A stretch of 23,154 bases of DNA, taken from NCBI GenBank assembly GCA_035402645.1, contig DAONDQ010000038.1, positions 1 to 23,154 on the forward strand, read 5' to 3'. Positions 7,201 to 15,471 of this stretch are shown piece by piece. The position numbers were made by a program, and so were the translations under genes. How positions within the stretch are numbered: position 1 is the stretch's first letter; every line of letters begins with the position of its first letter. The notes under the pieces are model-generated. The model saw only the letters and a list, made by a program, of their open reading frames with translations, searched no databases and had not been told where the DNA came from. This DNA is from DAONDQ01 sp035402645. Lineage in GTDB: Bacteria; Cloacimonadota; Cloacimonadia; Cloacimonadales; DAONDQ01.

Positions 7201-9765
7201 TTGGAAGACAGACCGTTCTGGGATGCAATTCACAGTAATATCGCCCTGGCGAAAAGCAAGATCAATGATTTTGATAATTATTGGAGTTTCATCATGGAGC
7301 AGGAACCGGATCTTGCCCAGGGGAATATAAGGGTTTTAAATCCGCTCGTGAAAACGTATTTCTATTATCTCTATGAAATAGGTCAATACAAGAAGATACA
7401 GAATCTCCTCAGTAAGAATACTCATATCAATTTCCATAGCAATCACGAAGAGGAGTTCTTCTACAATATCCAAAGTCTTGTCTCTGTGCTTCAGGGGGAT
7501 CATAATGGAGCGATGCAGAATATCAACCTGGCAATGGATTATGCCCAAAAGGTGAAGAATGAATATGCCAGGTGTGTTCTCTTGAACCGCATGATTGAAT
7601 CCCTAGTCGCAATTGGGGATGTTGAGAAAGCTCATGATATATGGATCAAGGCACAGAAAATCGGGAAACATTACAAGTATCAATACTGGCAATCCAACCT
7701 TGCAATTCTCGATGTGAAAATCAACCTTCTGATTGCCGATATTCCATTGCGGAAGATACTTAGAGATTTACTTGAAGCCTGGAATATGATCAAGGCGAAG
7801 AGATATTTCCTACTGGAAATCGAGACCTTGGGGTTATTAACCCAGATCTATCATGAATTAAAGGACGATGAACACGCAAAATTCTACTTCGACCGATTGC
7901 AGAGGCAGATGCAGAATGCGACAAATGGTATTCCCACGGAAGATAGGGACAGTTATTTGAGTCTTCATTACGGTAATGTAACCAAACTGGATCAATACAA
8001 AAAATACGAAATTGCATCCCGTTCAAGACAAAGCAAAGAGAAATGGAACGATCTTCTCTATAGTCTTTTACGCCTGCAAAATGTCGATCGTATCAAGTTC
8101 TTTATCGATAAGAGTATCCAGAAGATGATCTCCCCTTATCAATACAAGATTCTTCTGAAAAACGAGCGTTTCTCGGATTTCACTGTTTTCCTGGAATATA
8201 ATTGTGAAAGGGAGAATCTGCTGTCTGCAGAGCATAGGAATAATATCGATCGAGCATTGGAAGCAGATATTGTCATTCATAAGAAGATCGGCGAAAAGAA
8301 CCTGGTATTTGTTCCGTTACGGATCAAGACAGCCAAGGTTGGATGCATGATCCTGGCAGATAATGGAGAAATGGAGTTCAATCGCTATGAACTCAATATG
8401 ATTAGAACCATACGTCTCCATTTAAATACGATTTTGATTCGTATCCAGGAATTTGCCGAAATGAATCAGCGAATGAGCCTGATGAGCAAGTTGATGGAAA
8501 TTTCTCGTCATTTACTTGGCATTCTCGATATTCAAAAACTTGAACAGGAAATTGTATCTGATTGTATGGATTTCGTCGGCAGCACAAGAGGGTTCCTGAT
8601 TAAACGTGATGCTGTTGGGAATTATGTATATTCTGTCGGTCTCGATTCTGATAAGAAATTTGTAACGAATTATACAATGGTGAGTAAGACAGTCCTGAGT
8701 GAAGTCCAAAAAAGCCATCATCCCATTCTTTCGATGAATGCGCATGAAGATAGTCGTTTCAAGGATGCGATCAGTGTGCAGGATTACATTCTGCACTCAC
8801 TATATTGTTCTCCAATCATGGTAAATGACCAGATATATGGATTTCTATATTTTGACAATTACCTGGATAACCGTAAACAGATGGTGATACGCTCGGATTT
8901 GATGAATCTGATGATGATCCAGGTCTCGATTGCCATATCCAATGCCCTTCAGTATGATAACCTGATACGGAAGAACAAGGAACTTCACACACTTGATGTC
9001 TTAAAGAATGATTTTATAGCAATTGTATCTCATGAACTCAATACACCGTTAACCACTTTACAGGGTTATGTATCAAGACTGAAAAGGAATCTGTTTGCTG
9101 ACGAAGAAGACAGAATGGATCTTCTGAACAAGGTGGAAGGAAGTGTCAGAAAACTGATCGTGACAACCAATGATATTATCACGATGAACAAATATAATAT
9201 CATTACACAACTTCCCAAGACACCTATCGATATCAGGGAAATCATCGAGATGTTGAGTCATGAGATCGATATTCTTTCACAAAATCGCAAGATGCAGATC
9301 AAGATTGAGATCGAACCGAATCTTCCACAAGTGGATGTTAACTGGGAAGCCGTACATTTAATGATCTATAATATTGTCCTGAATGCGATCCGGTTTACAC
9401 CCGACTTTGGAAGCGTTACAATCGGTGCCAGGAGATCGGCATTCCCCCAGGAGAAACTCGACGAGAAAGAATCTCTTGTGATTTATGTGCAGGATAATGG
9501 AATCGGGATTCCGGAAAAGGAACTCGAGAATGTATTCAAGAAATTCTATGAACTCAATGAAGTATTGGCACATCGCTCAGGAGTGGTTGAATATAAGAGT
9601 AGCGGGTTAGGATTGGGTCTGTCAACGTCTGCACGTATTGTTGAACTTCATCAGGGAAAGATATGGATCAAGAGCAAGGAAAATGAAGGCACAACTGTGT
9701 ATATAGTATTGCCTTTTAAAAGCCCGGATGAGATAATGACAATGAACAAATCAGAAAAAGTATAA
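4270..9765 (+). CDS. Giant fusion sensor: Ser/Thr kinase - degenerate NTPase - TPR - GAF - histidine kinase (1831 aa)
   Basis: Residues 1-265 form a Ser/Thr kinase: glycine loop LGTGLWATVY (13-22), Lys36, HKDLKPDN (125-132), DYG (148-150), APE (171-173). This set is compatible with activity. Residues about 285-700 resemble the STAND/AAA_16 module that follows the kinase in such fusions. Its P-loop GGDGQGKNN (315-323) has Asn where Ser/Thr is expected, and the Walker B-like LIFIIRAAHN has no Asp. Residues about 730-1240 hold many TPRs. Two GAF-like regions follow (about 1275-1395 and 1400-1560). The C-terminus is a histidine kinase: VSHELNTPLT with phospho-acceptor His1588, N-box Asn1705, DNGIGIP (1742-1748), GLGLGLS (1779-1785). 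No signal peptide or membrane segment is seen, so it is probably cytoplasmic. The architecture resembles the HstK-type dual kinases known from cyanobacteria. GGAGG precedes ATG 4270. It is first in a four-gene run; no response regulator is adjacent. Confidence 0.93.
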   Translation: MIIDSRYQVLESLGTGLWATVYKVQDIRSGNIYSLKFFQQLDANDLYEKFTPEDMHHITRIEHPNLIHVIDFGNVGNHIYYIYDYYDGQPLKSFKFKPSNVELLYDIVVQICYALHALHTQDIIHKDLKPDNVLYRIVNSQPEVKVLDYGFTKIDLQKDLQKVTGSLPYIAPEIFLGKGAVSQSDFYSLGVSLYRMTTGTFPFSLEQISALIAGNQQHFFPKFPREINPNVPQSLEKFILKLLEKNPEDRFSNVGEIITYINRTQIKQYPFSIQWSVVNYLKFNSYIVRENYSHQLLEYLPNINERNGLALSLIGGDGQGKNNILSLMHYHLLNGDYFVFDYTCTRQYHDPFFALTKEFHHSMFSDDTRFSYDLVNISQKFQKYIYESEDTAKIVDVSSAETMQDFESVKNYMIHLSEERPLIFIIRAAHNLTKQTIDFLNYCATDISKKRIFIILSFNDFSKVNLLKHTVILKIQPFSFEELKQYTTRLLKQQPPDSFLHQLEDRSAANPDFLKDILIDLTQKKLIWAENRFHFDYDFKDYKIPNKLLQTIYSRMSHLTENTYKHMMKLAYVCPPLTKDLIRFVLGISDEDLFTLLADGINNEILVKKGDHIYFSYIESRERLISEGIAEDKLHLSRQVLRFFEDRQVNNINVCRGIIENAKWAEDYDAIHKYSLRLIELLDRDSQQDKAFEEICNIIELDFSNKLKLPLSSIIKDLVILQEKAELTGSVDEAMKLLKSIRKLPDIYEKYFTLGTLYLQTEDHKHALTNFEKALKMSITGIQKVKVLLYMSLLYTRIGDDKNYGLTLNILKDMPMTDDLKIFYIDRLALFQYKMGYKEQAIQKLEDFLAETQTTQNPKSLLRLGSLHNNLGFYYTGMKAIAEANSHYQAALKIWEKLNSQSRMGLILNNIGDLALIQGDTQGCLKYFHSAQEIADRLGMKRIEAQSLVNLGETYIKLGDFHLAESYLQQSKNISQSLEDRPFWDAIHSNIALAKSKINDFDNYWSFIMEQEPDLAQGNIRVLNPLVKTYFYYLYEIGQYKKIQNLLSKNTHINFHSNHEEEFFYNIQSLVSVLQGDHNGAMQNINLAMDYAQKVKNEYARCVLLNRMIESLVAIGDVEKAHDIWIKAQKIGKHYKYQYWQSNLAILDVKINLLIADIPLRKILRDLLEAWNMIKAKRYFLLEIETLGLLTQIYHELKDDEHAKFYFDRLQRQMQNATNGIPTEDRDSYLSLHYGNVTKLDQYKKYEIASRSRQSKEKWNDLLYSLLRLQNVDRIKFFIDKSIQKMISPYQYKILLKNERFSDFTVFLEYNCERENLLSAEHRNNIDRALEADIVIHKKIGEKNLVFVPLRIKTAKVGCMILADNGEMEFNRYELNMIRTIRLHLNTILIRIQEFAEMNQRMSLMSKLMEISRHLLGILDIQKLEQEIVSDCMDFVGSTRGFLIKRDAVGNYVYSVGLDSDKKFVTNYTMVSKTVLSEVQKSHHPILSMNAHEDSRFKDAISVQDYILHSLYCSPIMVNDQIYGFLYFDNYLDNRKQMVIRSDLMNLMMIQVSIAISNALQYDNLIRKNKELHTLDVLKNDFIAIVSHELNTPLTTLQGYVSRLKRNLFADEEDRMDLLNKVEGSVRKLIVTTNDIITMNKYNIITQLPKTPIDIREIIEMLSHEIDILSQNRKMQIKIEIEPNLPQVDVNWEAVHLMIYNIVLNAIRFTPDFGSVTIGARRSAFPQEKLDEKESLVIYVQDNGIGIPEKELENVFKKFYELNEVLAHRSGVVEYKSSGLGLGLSTSARIVELHQGKIWIKSKENEGTTVYIVLPFKSPDEIMTMNKSEKV

Positions 9766-9782
9766 TATAGAGAGAGGAATTA

Positions 9783-12671
9783 ATGAGGAATAACAAACAT
9801 ACACTCATTCTATTGCTTGTATTTGGGGTCATCGCCTCATTCCTGTGGTCTGATGTGAATGACGATCTGCGTGTGATTTATGGATTATATCAAGATAATA
9901 ATTATAATCTCACATTGCAGGAAATACAGAGGTTCAAATCCAATTATCCGGACAATGACAAGATTGAAATACTGAAATCACTTGAGGGAAATATCGCATT
10001 ACATAGGCAGAAATACGCATTAGCAGACAGTATATTCAACTCTGTTGACCTAACGAATCTCGATGAAGAAACGCAGGCAAGCCTGCTGTTAGGGAGAATT
10101 CAATCGAAGTTCATGTTGGGTGATTATGCTGCGAGTGCACAGTTTGTTACGCAATTCATGAAGAGATATCCAAATACTTCAAATTATTGGCAGGCAATAT
10201 ATTGGTCAGCGAAACTGGATATTCAATTTCAGAAATATGATGATGCCATCAATTCTTTGAAAATGATACAGGACAAACCGGAACGAGAGATGATCTATTC
10301 CACTTTAATCGAGGCATTATCACTGAATCAAAACACAAATGAATCTGAAACATATCTGAAACGAATGATCCTTGATTTTCCGAATAGCGAATTCACACAT
10401 CAGTCATACCTAAACCAGATGCAGGCTTTATACGCTGCAGGAAAGCTAGATTCATTACGAACATATCTTGGTTATTTCATTCCTGATCATTCGATTTATT
10501 ACAACGATTATCTGTTATTACAAGGCAAAATATGTTACACTCTGACTGATTACGATAGCTCATTGAAATACCTCAACAAGATTCAGCCTGAAAATGAAGA
10601 TTCGAAATTCTATCAGGGTCTGAATTATTACCAGTTACGCCAGGATTCGAAAGCAAAAGAGATTTTCTCAGATTTGGCGAATAAAGCAAAAGACAACCAG
10701 GTTCGTTCAAATAGTTTTCTTCAGAATCAGATCATGCTCTATGAAACTGACTCGAAAGCGGCTTTATTCAACATGGAATGGTATATTCAAAATCATCCTG
10801 ATGACCCTCTGCTGGGTGCTTACTATTTCCAGGTAGGATATTGTCAGTATAAGCAAAAGAAATACAGTCTCGCTTTTACCAAACTTACCAAGGCTGTCAG
10901 CTACAGGCTTGATCCTATCACAGAAGACAAAACTTTCTACCTGATGGGAGATATCTATTACCTGACCGATGATAAAAATGCAGCAGAGCAGTCGTTCCTC
11001 GATTACATCAGAAGATTACCAAATGGATTGTTTGCTGATGAAGTTCTCTGCAAACTTGGATTCATATATTATGACAGGAAGGAAATGGACAAAGCAAAAG
11101 ACTATTTCCAACAGGTTCTGCAGAAATATCCCAATTCCAATAAAATAGCCATTAGTAATTTCTATCTTGGCGAGATTAACTACTTCAAATCAAACTACAA
11201 GATCGCTAAGAATTATTATACACAATCGCAAAGCGGTAATCTCGATACTGGATACACCTGGCTCAGAATCGCACAGTGTGATTATTTCATTGAAGACTAT
11301 ACCAGCGCTCTTGCAGGAATAAAGAATATTCCTGAGAAAAAACCATATCTGTTTGATAAATACCTACTCAAGGGAAACATATATTTCAATCAGAATGACT
11401 ATAACACGGCATTACAGGCATATAGCATAGCGGAAAAGAATTATCAGACGAAAGCCGAATGGGAACAGGTGATAAGCCAAGAAGGTTTGTCATTCTATCT
11501 GTTAAAAAGATTTCCTGAAGCAACTGCCATTTATCGTCAACTTAGCAAGGAAGCATCCACTTCAGATAAGTTCCTGATGCTTGCAGCCAATTCTGCCTTC
11601 AGTGCCCAGGATTACCAGCAATCTACCTATTTATATAATTTATTCATTAAAACCTATCCTGATTCACCGAATCGTGATAAAGCCCTATTAGGGATAGCCG
11701 ATTCTCATTACAATCTGGGTAACTTTGGACAGGCAGCGAATGAATACATTGATATTCTGCAGACTTATCAGAATGGAAGGTTATCCGAAGATGCACTGAA
11801 AGCACTCAGTTGGAGCCTTAAACTTGCCAAGGAACAGGATTTCTCAGTGGCTTTGATCAATCTTGAACAGAATGTACAGGACTCTGATCTGAAACAAAAG
11901 GTAAAGAGAGTTCATTTGGATTATGTCAGGGGAATGAAGGAATGGAATCGAACCATTCAAATTGCAGACGATATTATTACCTCTTCCCCATCAGATCTAA
12001 AGATTCAGATGATTAAAGCAGAAGCACTGGCAAATATGAAACGTTATAACGAAGCTGACAGTGTATTTCAGAAGATCCAGCCCGAGAATTTAACACCGGA
12101 TGTATATCTTTCATGGTCCAATGTCGATATCATTAAAGGGGATAGTCTTGCTGCGCTAAATAAGTTGAAGATTTCATCCAAGAAATCGAACGATCCGATT
12201 ATCTGGTTACCATTGTTAAGTCTTCAACTCAAATTGGATGATCCTGACTTTAACGATTATTATCTAAATTTCATAAAATCAAGACCGGGTACTGTTGCTG
12301 ATTCAGCAGACATCATCTGGTGCGAGTGGGGTACAAAGCAGCAACGATATGAGGAAGTGAATGCGAAACTTCAGAATCTCATGAAGAGTAACGATAGACA
12401 GATCCGTGGGACTGCTGAGTTCATGGAAGCACGATTGTCATTCCTTCAAGGTCATTACCAGGAGGCGATACCGCAATTAGCAAGGATCAAATATCTCTAT
12501 CCAGAATTGGCTGACAAGGTAATTGAATCCCAATATATGCTTTGTCTATCCTATATTCGGACGAAGGATATTGAAACAGCATTGACCATTTACAATACGA
12601 TTCGACCAGATTTGAACCAGCATCAGATTGCTATCATTGAGAGTGAACTCAATGCATCCGGGAGGAATTAA
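9783..12671 (+). CDS. Secreted tetratricopeptide-repeat protein (962 aa)
   Basis: The N-terminus MRNNKHTLILLLVFGVIASF is a signal peptide or membrane anchor, with charged residues and then a hydrophobic core. The rest is a long array of TPR-like helical pairs of the TPR_6/YfiO style; examples are KAKDYFQQVLQKYPNSNK and STYLYNLFIKTYPDSPNRDK, each ending in the Y-P-x-S/D turn common in periplasmic TPR proteins. No catalytic domain is visible. A role as a periplasmic scaffold, perhaps partnering the beta-barrel encoded next, is inferred from location and context. GAGAGAGG precedes ATG 9783, only 17 nt after the sensor kinase stop. The 3' end overlaps the next gene by one base (TAATG), indicating translational coupling. 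Confidence 0.88.
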   Translation: MRNNKHTLILLLVFGVIASFLWSDVNDDLRVIYGLYQDNNYNLTLQEIQRFKSNYPDNDKIEILKSLEGNIALHRQKYALADSIFNSVDLTNLDEETQASLLLGRIQSKFMLGDYAASAQFVTQFMKRYPNTSNYWQAIYWSAKLDIQFQKYDDAINSLKMIQDKPEREMIYSTLIEALSLNQNTNESETYLKRMILDFPNSEFTHQSYLNQMQALYAAGKLDSLRTYLGYFIPDHSIYYNDYLLLQGKICYTLTDYDSSLKYLNKIQPENEDSKFYQGLNYYQLRQDSKAKEIFSDLANKAKDNQVRSNSFLQNQIMLYETDSKAALFNMEWYIQNHPDDPLLGAYYFQVGYCQYKQKKYSLAFTKLTKAVSYRLDPITEDKTFYLMGDIYYLTDDKNAAEQSFLDYIRRLPNGLFADEVLCKLGFIYYDRKEMDKAKDYFQQVLQKYPNSNKIAISNFYLGEINYFKSNYKIAKNYYTQSQSGNLDTGYTWLRIAQCDYFIEDYTSALAGIKNIPEKKPYLFDKYLLKGNIYFNQNDYNTALQAYSIAEKNYQTKAEWEQVISQEGLSFYLLKRFPEATAIYRQLSKEASTSDKFLMLAANSAFSAQDYQQSTYLYNLFIKTYPDSPNRDKALLGIADSHYNLGNFGQAANEYIDILQTYQNGRLSEDALKALSWSLKLAKEQDFSVALINLEQNVQDSDLKQKVKRVHLDYVRGMKEWNRTIQIADDIITSSPSDLKIQMIKAEALANMKRYNEADSVFQKIQPENLTPDVYLSWSNVDIIKGDSLAALNKLKISSKKSNDPIIWLPLLSLQLKLDDPDFNDYYLNFIKSRPGTVADSADIIWCEWGTKQQRYEEVNAKLQNLMKSNDRQIRGTAEFMEARLSFLQGHYQEAIPQLARIKYLYPELADKVIESQYMLCLSYIRTKDIETALTIYNTIRPDLNQHQIAIIESELNASGRN

Positions 12672-14146
12672 TGAGATATTACCTGATTCTCATCTGCCTC
12701 TCGTTCAACATGATTTTGTTGGCAGCATCTGATCCGCAGATCAATCTTCCAGATGTGGTCATTACAGGTGAAAGAAGTATGAAAGCTGAGTTACAGGCTT
12801 CTCCAATTGATTTTTCACAATATACACTCACTGACAGCACAATGGATTTCAAATATTCAACGCATTTGCAATCTTCTTCCATCAGCGAACCATCTTACAT
12901 CGGTACGGAGCATAATGGGTTTCTTCGTGCTCTCGCGGGTAACAAGAGACTGATAAGCTTCGATGCAATGTATCATGATCAGAAAAGACCAGCACTCATT
13001 TTTTCCGCTGACGGTTATCAACTTCATCTAAAGAACAAGTGGGATCAGGAATATGCCGGATTCAAGTGGACACCTGAGTTTGGCAACTATATGAGCCTAT
13101 TCAATCTAAGAGCGATGGCGGTAAAAGTCCCTCTGTCAGCCAGCGAAACAGAGATCATGAACGGTGAGATCGGTTTCGGTCAATTGACGAATAACGAAGA
13201 AAATACTGTATTAAAAGATACTCAAGTTCGTTTATCCTATATCAATTCGCAGCAGGACGCTGAGAAGTTTGAGAGGCTTGAGGATTTAAATCTGTTTGCC
13301 AAGACAATTCTACCCATATCAAGATCCATATTTACACAATTCAGATACGAGAACCTGAATCAACATCCTCAGGGTGTATTCTGTTTTGTAATTCATCCGG
13401 AGAAGATCGTTGATCATGTTTCCCCTTGGTTGGCAGCAGATAAGGAACACTTGTATCCCAGCATTGATTTTCTCATTCAGCAACCTTTAAGTGCTAAAGC
13501 TGATTTATTTATAAAGAATGCTCCATATTTGAACCAGGACGATATCCTCACCCAGTTTAACATGAATCCATGGCAGTATATAGGTGGTTTAAGATGTAAT
13601 GAACTACAGGAAAAATCAATGCTAAACACTAAAATAGGATTTGAATATCACTCTATTTACCATTTCGCCATTACTCATCAGGTTAGTTATAAACAATATC
13701 TGCCTATGTACGGGAATATAAGTGGAAAACTCTATTCATTTGGTAGAAATGACTGGTTGGTCCAATCCTCAGAGATGAAGATGGGTTATGGGATTGATAA
13801 GGTGATATTGGAAACAGGCATGACTTATCATCAATTCAGGTGTGATGATCTAAATCTCAACTGGCTTTCTTATGCGGGTGTATGGGAAAACACATCAAAA
13901 ATTCAATATATCTCAGCAATGGGAATATCAACCCTATATTCACAATATAAAGGAAACCGAAAGAATCATATAAACCAGAGAATGGCAGATCTATTTGAAG
14001 TTGATTTCAAGCATGATTTTATCATTCATAAAAATGTGATGATTAATGTGAATCTATATAATCTTCTCAACAGAAAGAATATTAGATTCATGGATGTACC
14101 CTGGCTTCCTTTCAACGCAATGATTGGCGGGACAGTCACTTTCTGA
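12671..14146 (+). CDS. Outer-membrane beta-barrel protein, TonB-receptor-like without visible plug (491 aa)
   Basis: A signal peptide (MRYYLILICLSFNMILLAAS) is followed by INLPDVVITGERS, which resembles the segment just before the plug in TonB-dependent receptors. The expected plug domain of about 120 residues is not recognisable. The remainder alternates polar and hydrophobic residues with many aromatics. It ends NLYNLLNRKNIRFMDVPWL...GGTVTF, like the last strands of TonB-dependent receptors, with a terminal Phe suited to BAM recognition. At 491 aa it is shorter than typical receptors (650 or more), so it may be a plugless barrel. GGGAGG lies within the end of the preceding gene and the start overlaps its stop by one base. 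Substrate unknown. Identification as a barrel is fairly safe; TonB dependence is not. Confidence 0.75.
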   Translation: MRYYLILICLSFNMILLAASDPQINLPDVVITGERSMKAELQASPIDFSQYTLTDSTMDFKYSTHLQSSSISEPSYIGTEHNGFLRALAGNKRLISFDAMYHDQKRPALIFSADGYQLHLKNKWDQEYAGFKWTPEFGNYMSLFNLRAMAVKVPLSASETEIMNGEIGFGQLTNNEENTVLKDTQVRLSYINSQQDAEKFERLEDLNLFAKTILPISRSIFTQFRYENLNQHPQGVFCFVIHPEKIVDHVSPWLAADKEHLYPSIDFLIQQPLSAKADLFIKNAPYLNQDDILTQFNMNPWQYIGGLRCNELQEKSMLNTKIGFEYHSIYHFAITHQVSYKQYLPMYGNISGKLYSFGRNDWLVQSSEMKMGYGIDKVILETGMTYHQFRCDDLNLNWLSYAGVWENTSKIQYISAMGISTLYSQYKGNRKNHINQRMADLFEVDFKHDFIIHKNVMINVNLYNLLNRKNIRFMDVPWLPFNAMIGGTVTF

Positions 14147-14148
14147 AA

Positions 14149-15360
14149 ATGAACGCGCTTCCTTCTCAGGATCACTGGATTGAAAAAAGTGAATTAGATG
14201 GAATTTTACTAACAGATCCGGAGATCATTGAATTTAATCGGGAACTGATAAAGCAGAATGAAAGCCTTAATGACCTATATCATTTACCTGATGAAATTGC
14301 CGCAAATGATATTCATAGGTTATTAAGTGCTTATGATATTGTAAAAATACAGAATTATCACAGTCTCGATCATCATCATTTTGATGCTGAATTTTGTACG
14401 TGGATTGATAAACAGCTAAATCTTCCTTTAGGAGATTCATCAAAAGAGATTCGATACGGATTCATCCTTGAGCGAGCAAATCTGAGATCCTTTCCGACTG
14501 AACAAATTGCCATGAACGATGATGTTGACCAGGAGATAGATCGATTTCAGGAAACTGCACTTTATCCTCTTGAACCCATTGCGATTTATCATGAAAGCTT
14601 GGATGGAAAATGGAAATTTGTTCAAAGTTATAATTATAGTGGCTGGGTCAGAAATGACCAATTATTCGAAATGGATAGAAACACGTTCATAGAGTGCTTT
14701 GAGCCTGATGATTTCTATTATGTTACTTCAGATCACGCGATTATCACTTTAACAATTCCCAATTATTCAACGCGTAAGATATTGATGCCCATGGGCTCAC
14801 GTATTCCAAAATACCTGGTAAACAATCAAACGCAAGTCTGTAGAGTGGAATTTGAAATGAATCAAATTGAAATCCAGGAGAAGAGAGTTGAATATACGCG
14901 TGCAAACATTTTAAAACTCGCATTGCAGAGATTCGGTGATAGTTATGACTGGGGTGGAAAAAGAGGTCACAGGGATTGCTCCTCATTAGTAATGGATATC
15001 TTTCGTTGTTTTGGAATTAACCTCCCACGGAATGCAAATCAGCAGTCCGATCTGAAGGGAATCGTCAAATATGATTGTTTACATGCGAGTGTTGCAGAAA
15101 AACTGGAAAACATGAAACCAGGTAACCTGATATTCCTTCCCGGGCATGTCATGATCTACGCAGGAACCTTTCGGGATGTTCCCTATATCATTCATGCAGT
15201 AAAAGAATATTATATTTTGAATAACGGTTCAATTGAAAGATCAAGCCAGACAGGAGTTCAGATTACTCCCTTGGGAATCTTTCGGAAAAACTGGGAGAGT
15301 TATCTTACATCCCTACATACCATATGTGAAATTTTACCCATGGTTAAAATCAATAAATAG
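14149..15360 (+). CDS. NlpC/P60 peptidase with SH3-like region (403 aa)
   Basis: The C-terminal domain is NlpC/P60: Cys277 in HRDCSSLVMDIF, His333 in PGHVMIYAG and His349 in YIIHAV form the catalytic triad. Such enzymes cleave peptidoglycan stem peptides, often at gamma-D-Glu-diaminoacid bonds. The N-terminal helical segment (about 1-100) and the following SH3b-like part (about 100-250, with GYSGWV-like NYSGWVRNDQL and YVTSDHAIITL) match the stabiliser plus SH3b1 layout of the YkfC-like group. No signal peptide is present, so it may act on recycled peptides in the cytoplasm or be exported another way. It begins 2 nt after the barrel stop codon with no strong ribosome-binding site, suggesting translational coupling. 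It ends the four-gene run with TAG. Confidence 0.9.
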   Translation: MNALPSQDHWIEKSELDGILLTDPEIIEFNRELIKQNESLNDLYHLPDEIAANDIHRLLSAYDIVKIQNYHSLDHHHFDAEFCTWIDKQLNLPLGDSSKEIRYGFILERANLRSFPTEQIAMNDDVDQEIDRFQETALYPLEPIAIYHESLDGKWKFVQSYNYSGWVRNDQLFEMDRNTFIECFEPDDFYYVTSDHAIITLTIPNYSTRKILMPMGSRIPKYLVNNQTQVCRVEFEMNQIEIQEKRVEYTRANILKLALQRFGDSYDWGGKRGHRDCSSLVMDIFRCFGINLPRNANQQSDLKGIVKYDCLHASVAEKLENMKPGNLIFLPGHVMIYAGTFRDVPYIIHAVKEYYILNNGSIERSSQTGVQITPLGIFRKNWESYLTSLHTICEILPMVKINK

Positions 15361-15385
15361 CCTTCAATCTTGCAGAATTAAGAGG

Positions 15386-15415
15386 TTGACATATTCAAAA
15401 CCAATATGATATTAG
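15386..15415 (+). promoter_or_regulatory. Putative sigma-70-type promoter for phoH-alr
   Basis: TTGACA at 15386-15391 is followed after 18 nt by TATTAG (15410-15415), four of six matches to the -10 consensus. It lies in the only sizeable gap between the NlpC gene and the next plus-strand gene, 57 nt before that start codon. Confidence 0.45.
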
Positions 15416-15424
15416 AACAGTGTG

Positions 15425-15461
15425 CATCGATGTGAGTTAGGTTTTAAAACATCTTAAGATG
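15425..15461. promoter_or_regulatory. Three consecutive perfect palindromes in the phoH leader
   Basis: CATCGATG (15425-15432), GTTTTAAAAC (15441-15450) and CATCTTAAGATG (15450-15461) are each perfect palindromes, packed between the putative -10 and the ribosome-binding site GAGGAG (15461-15466). They could be operator sites or part of an mRNA leader structure. Function not known. Confidence 0.4.
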
Positions 15462-15471
15462 AGGAGTTTTT

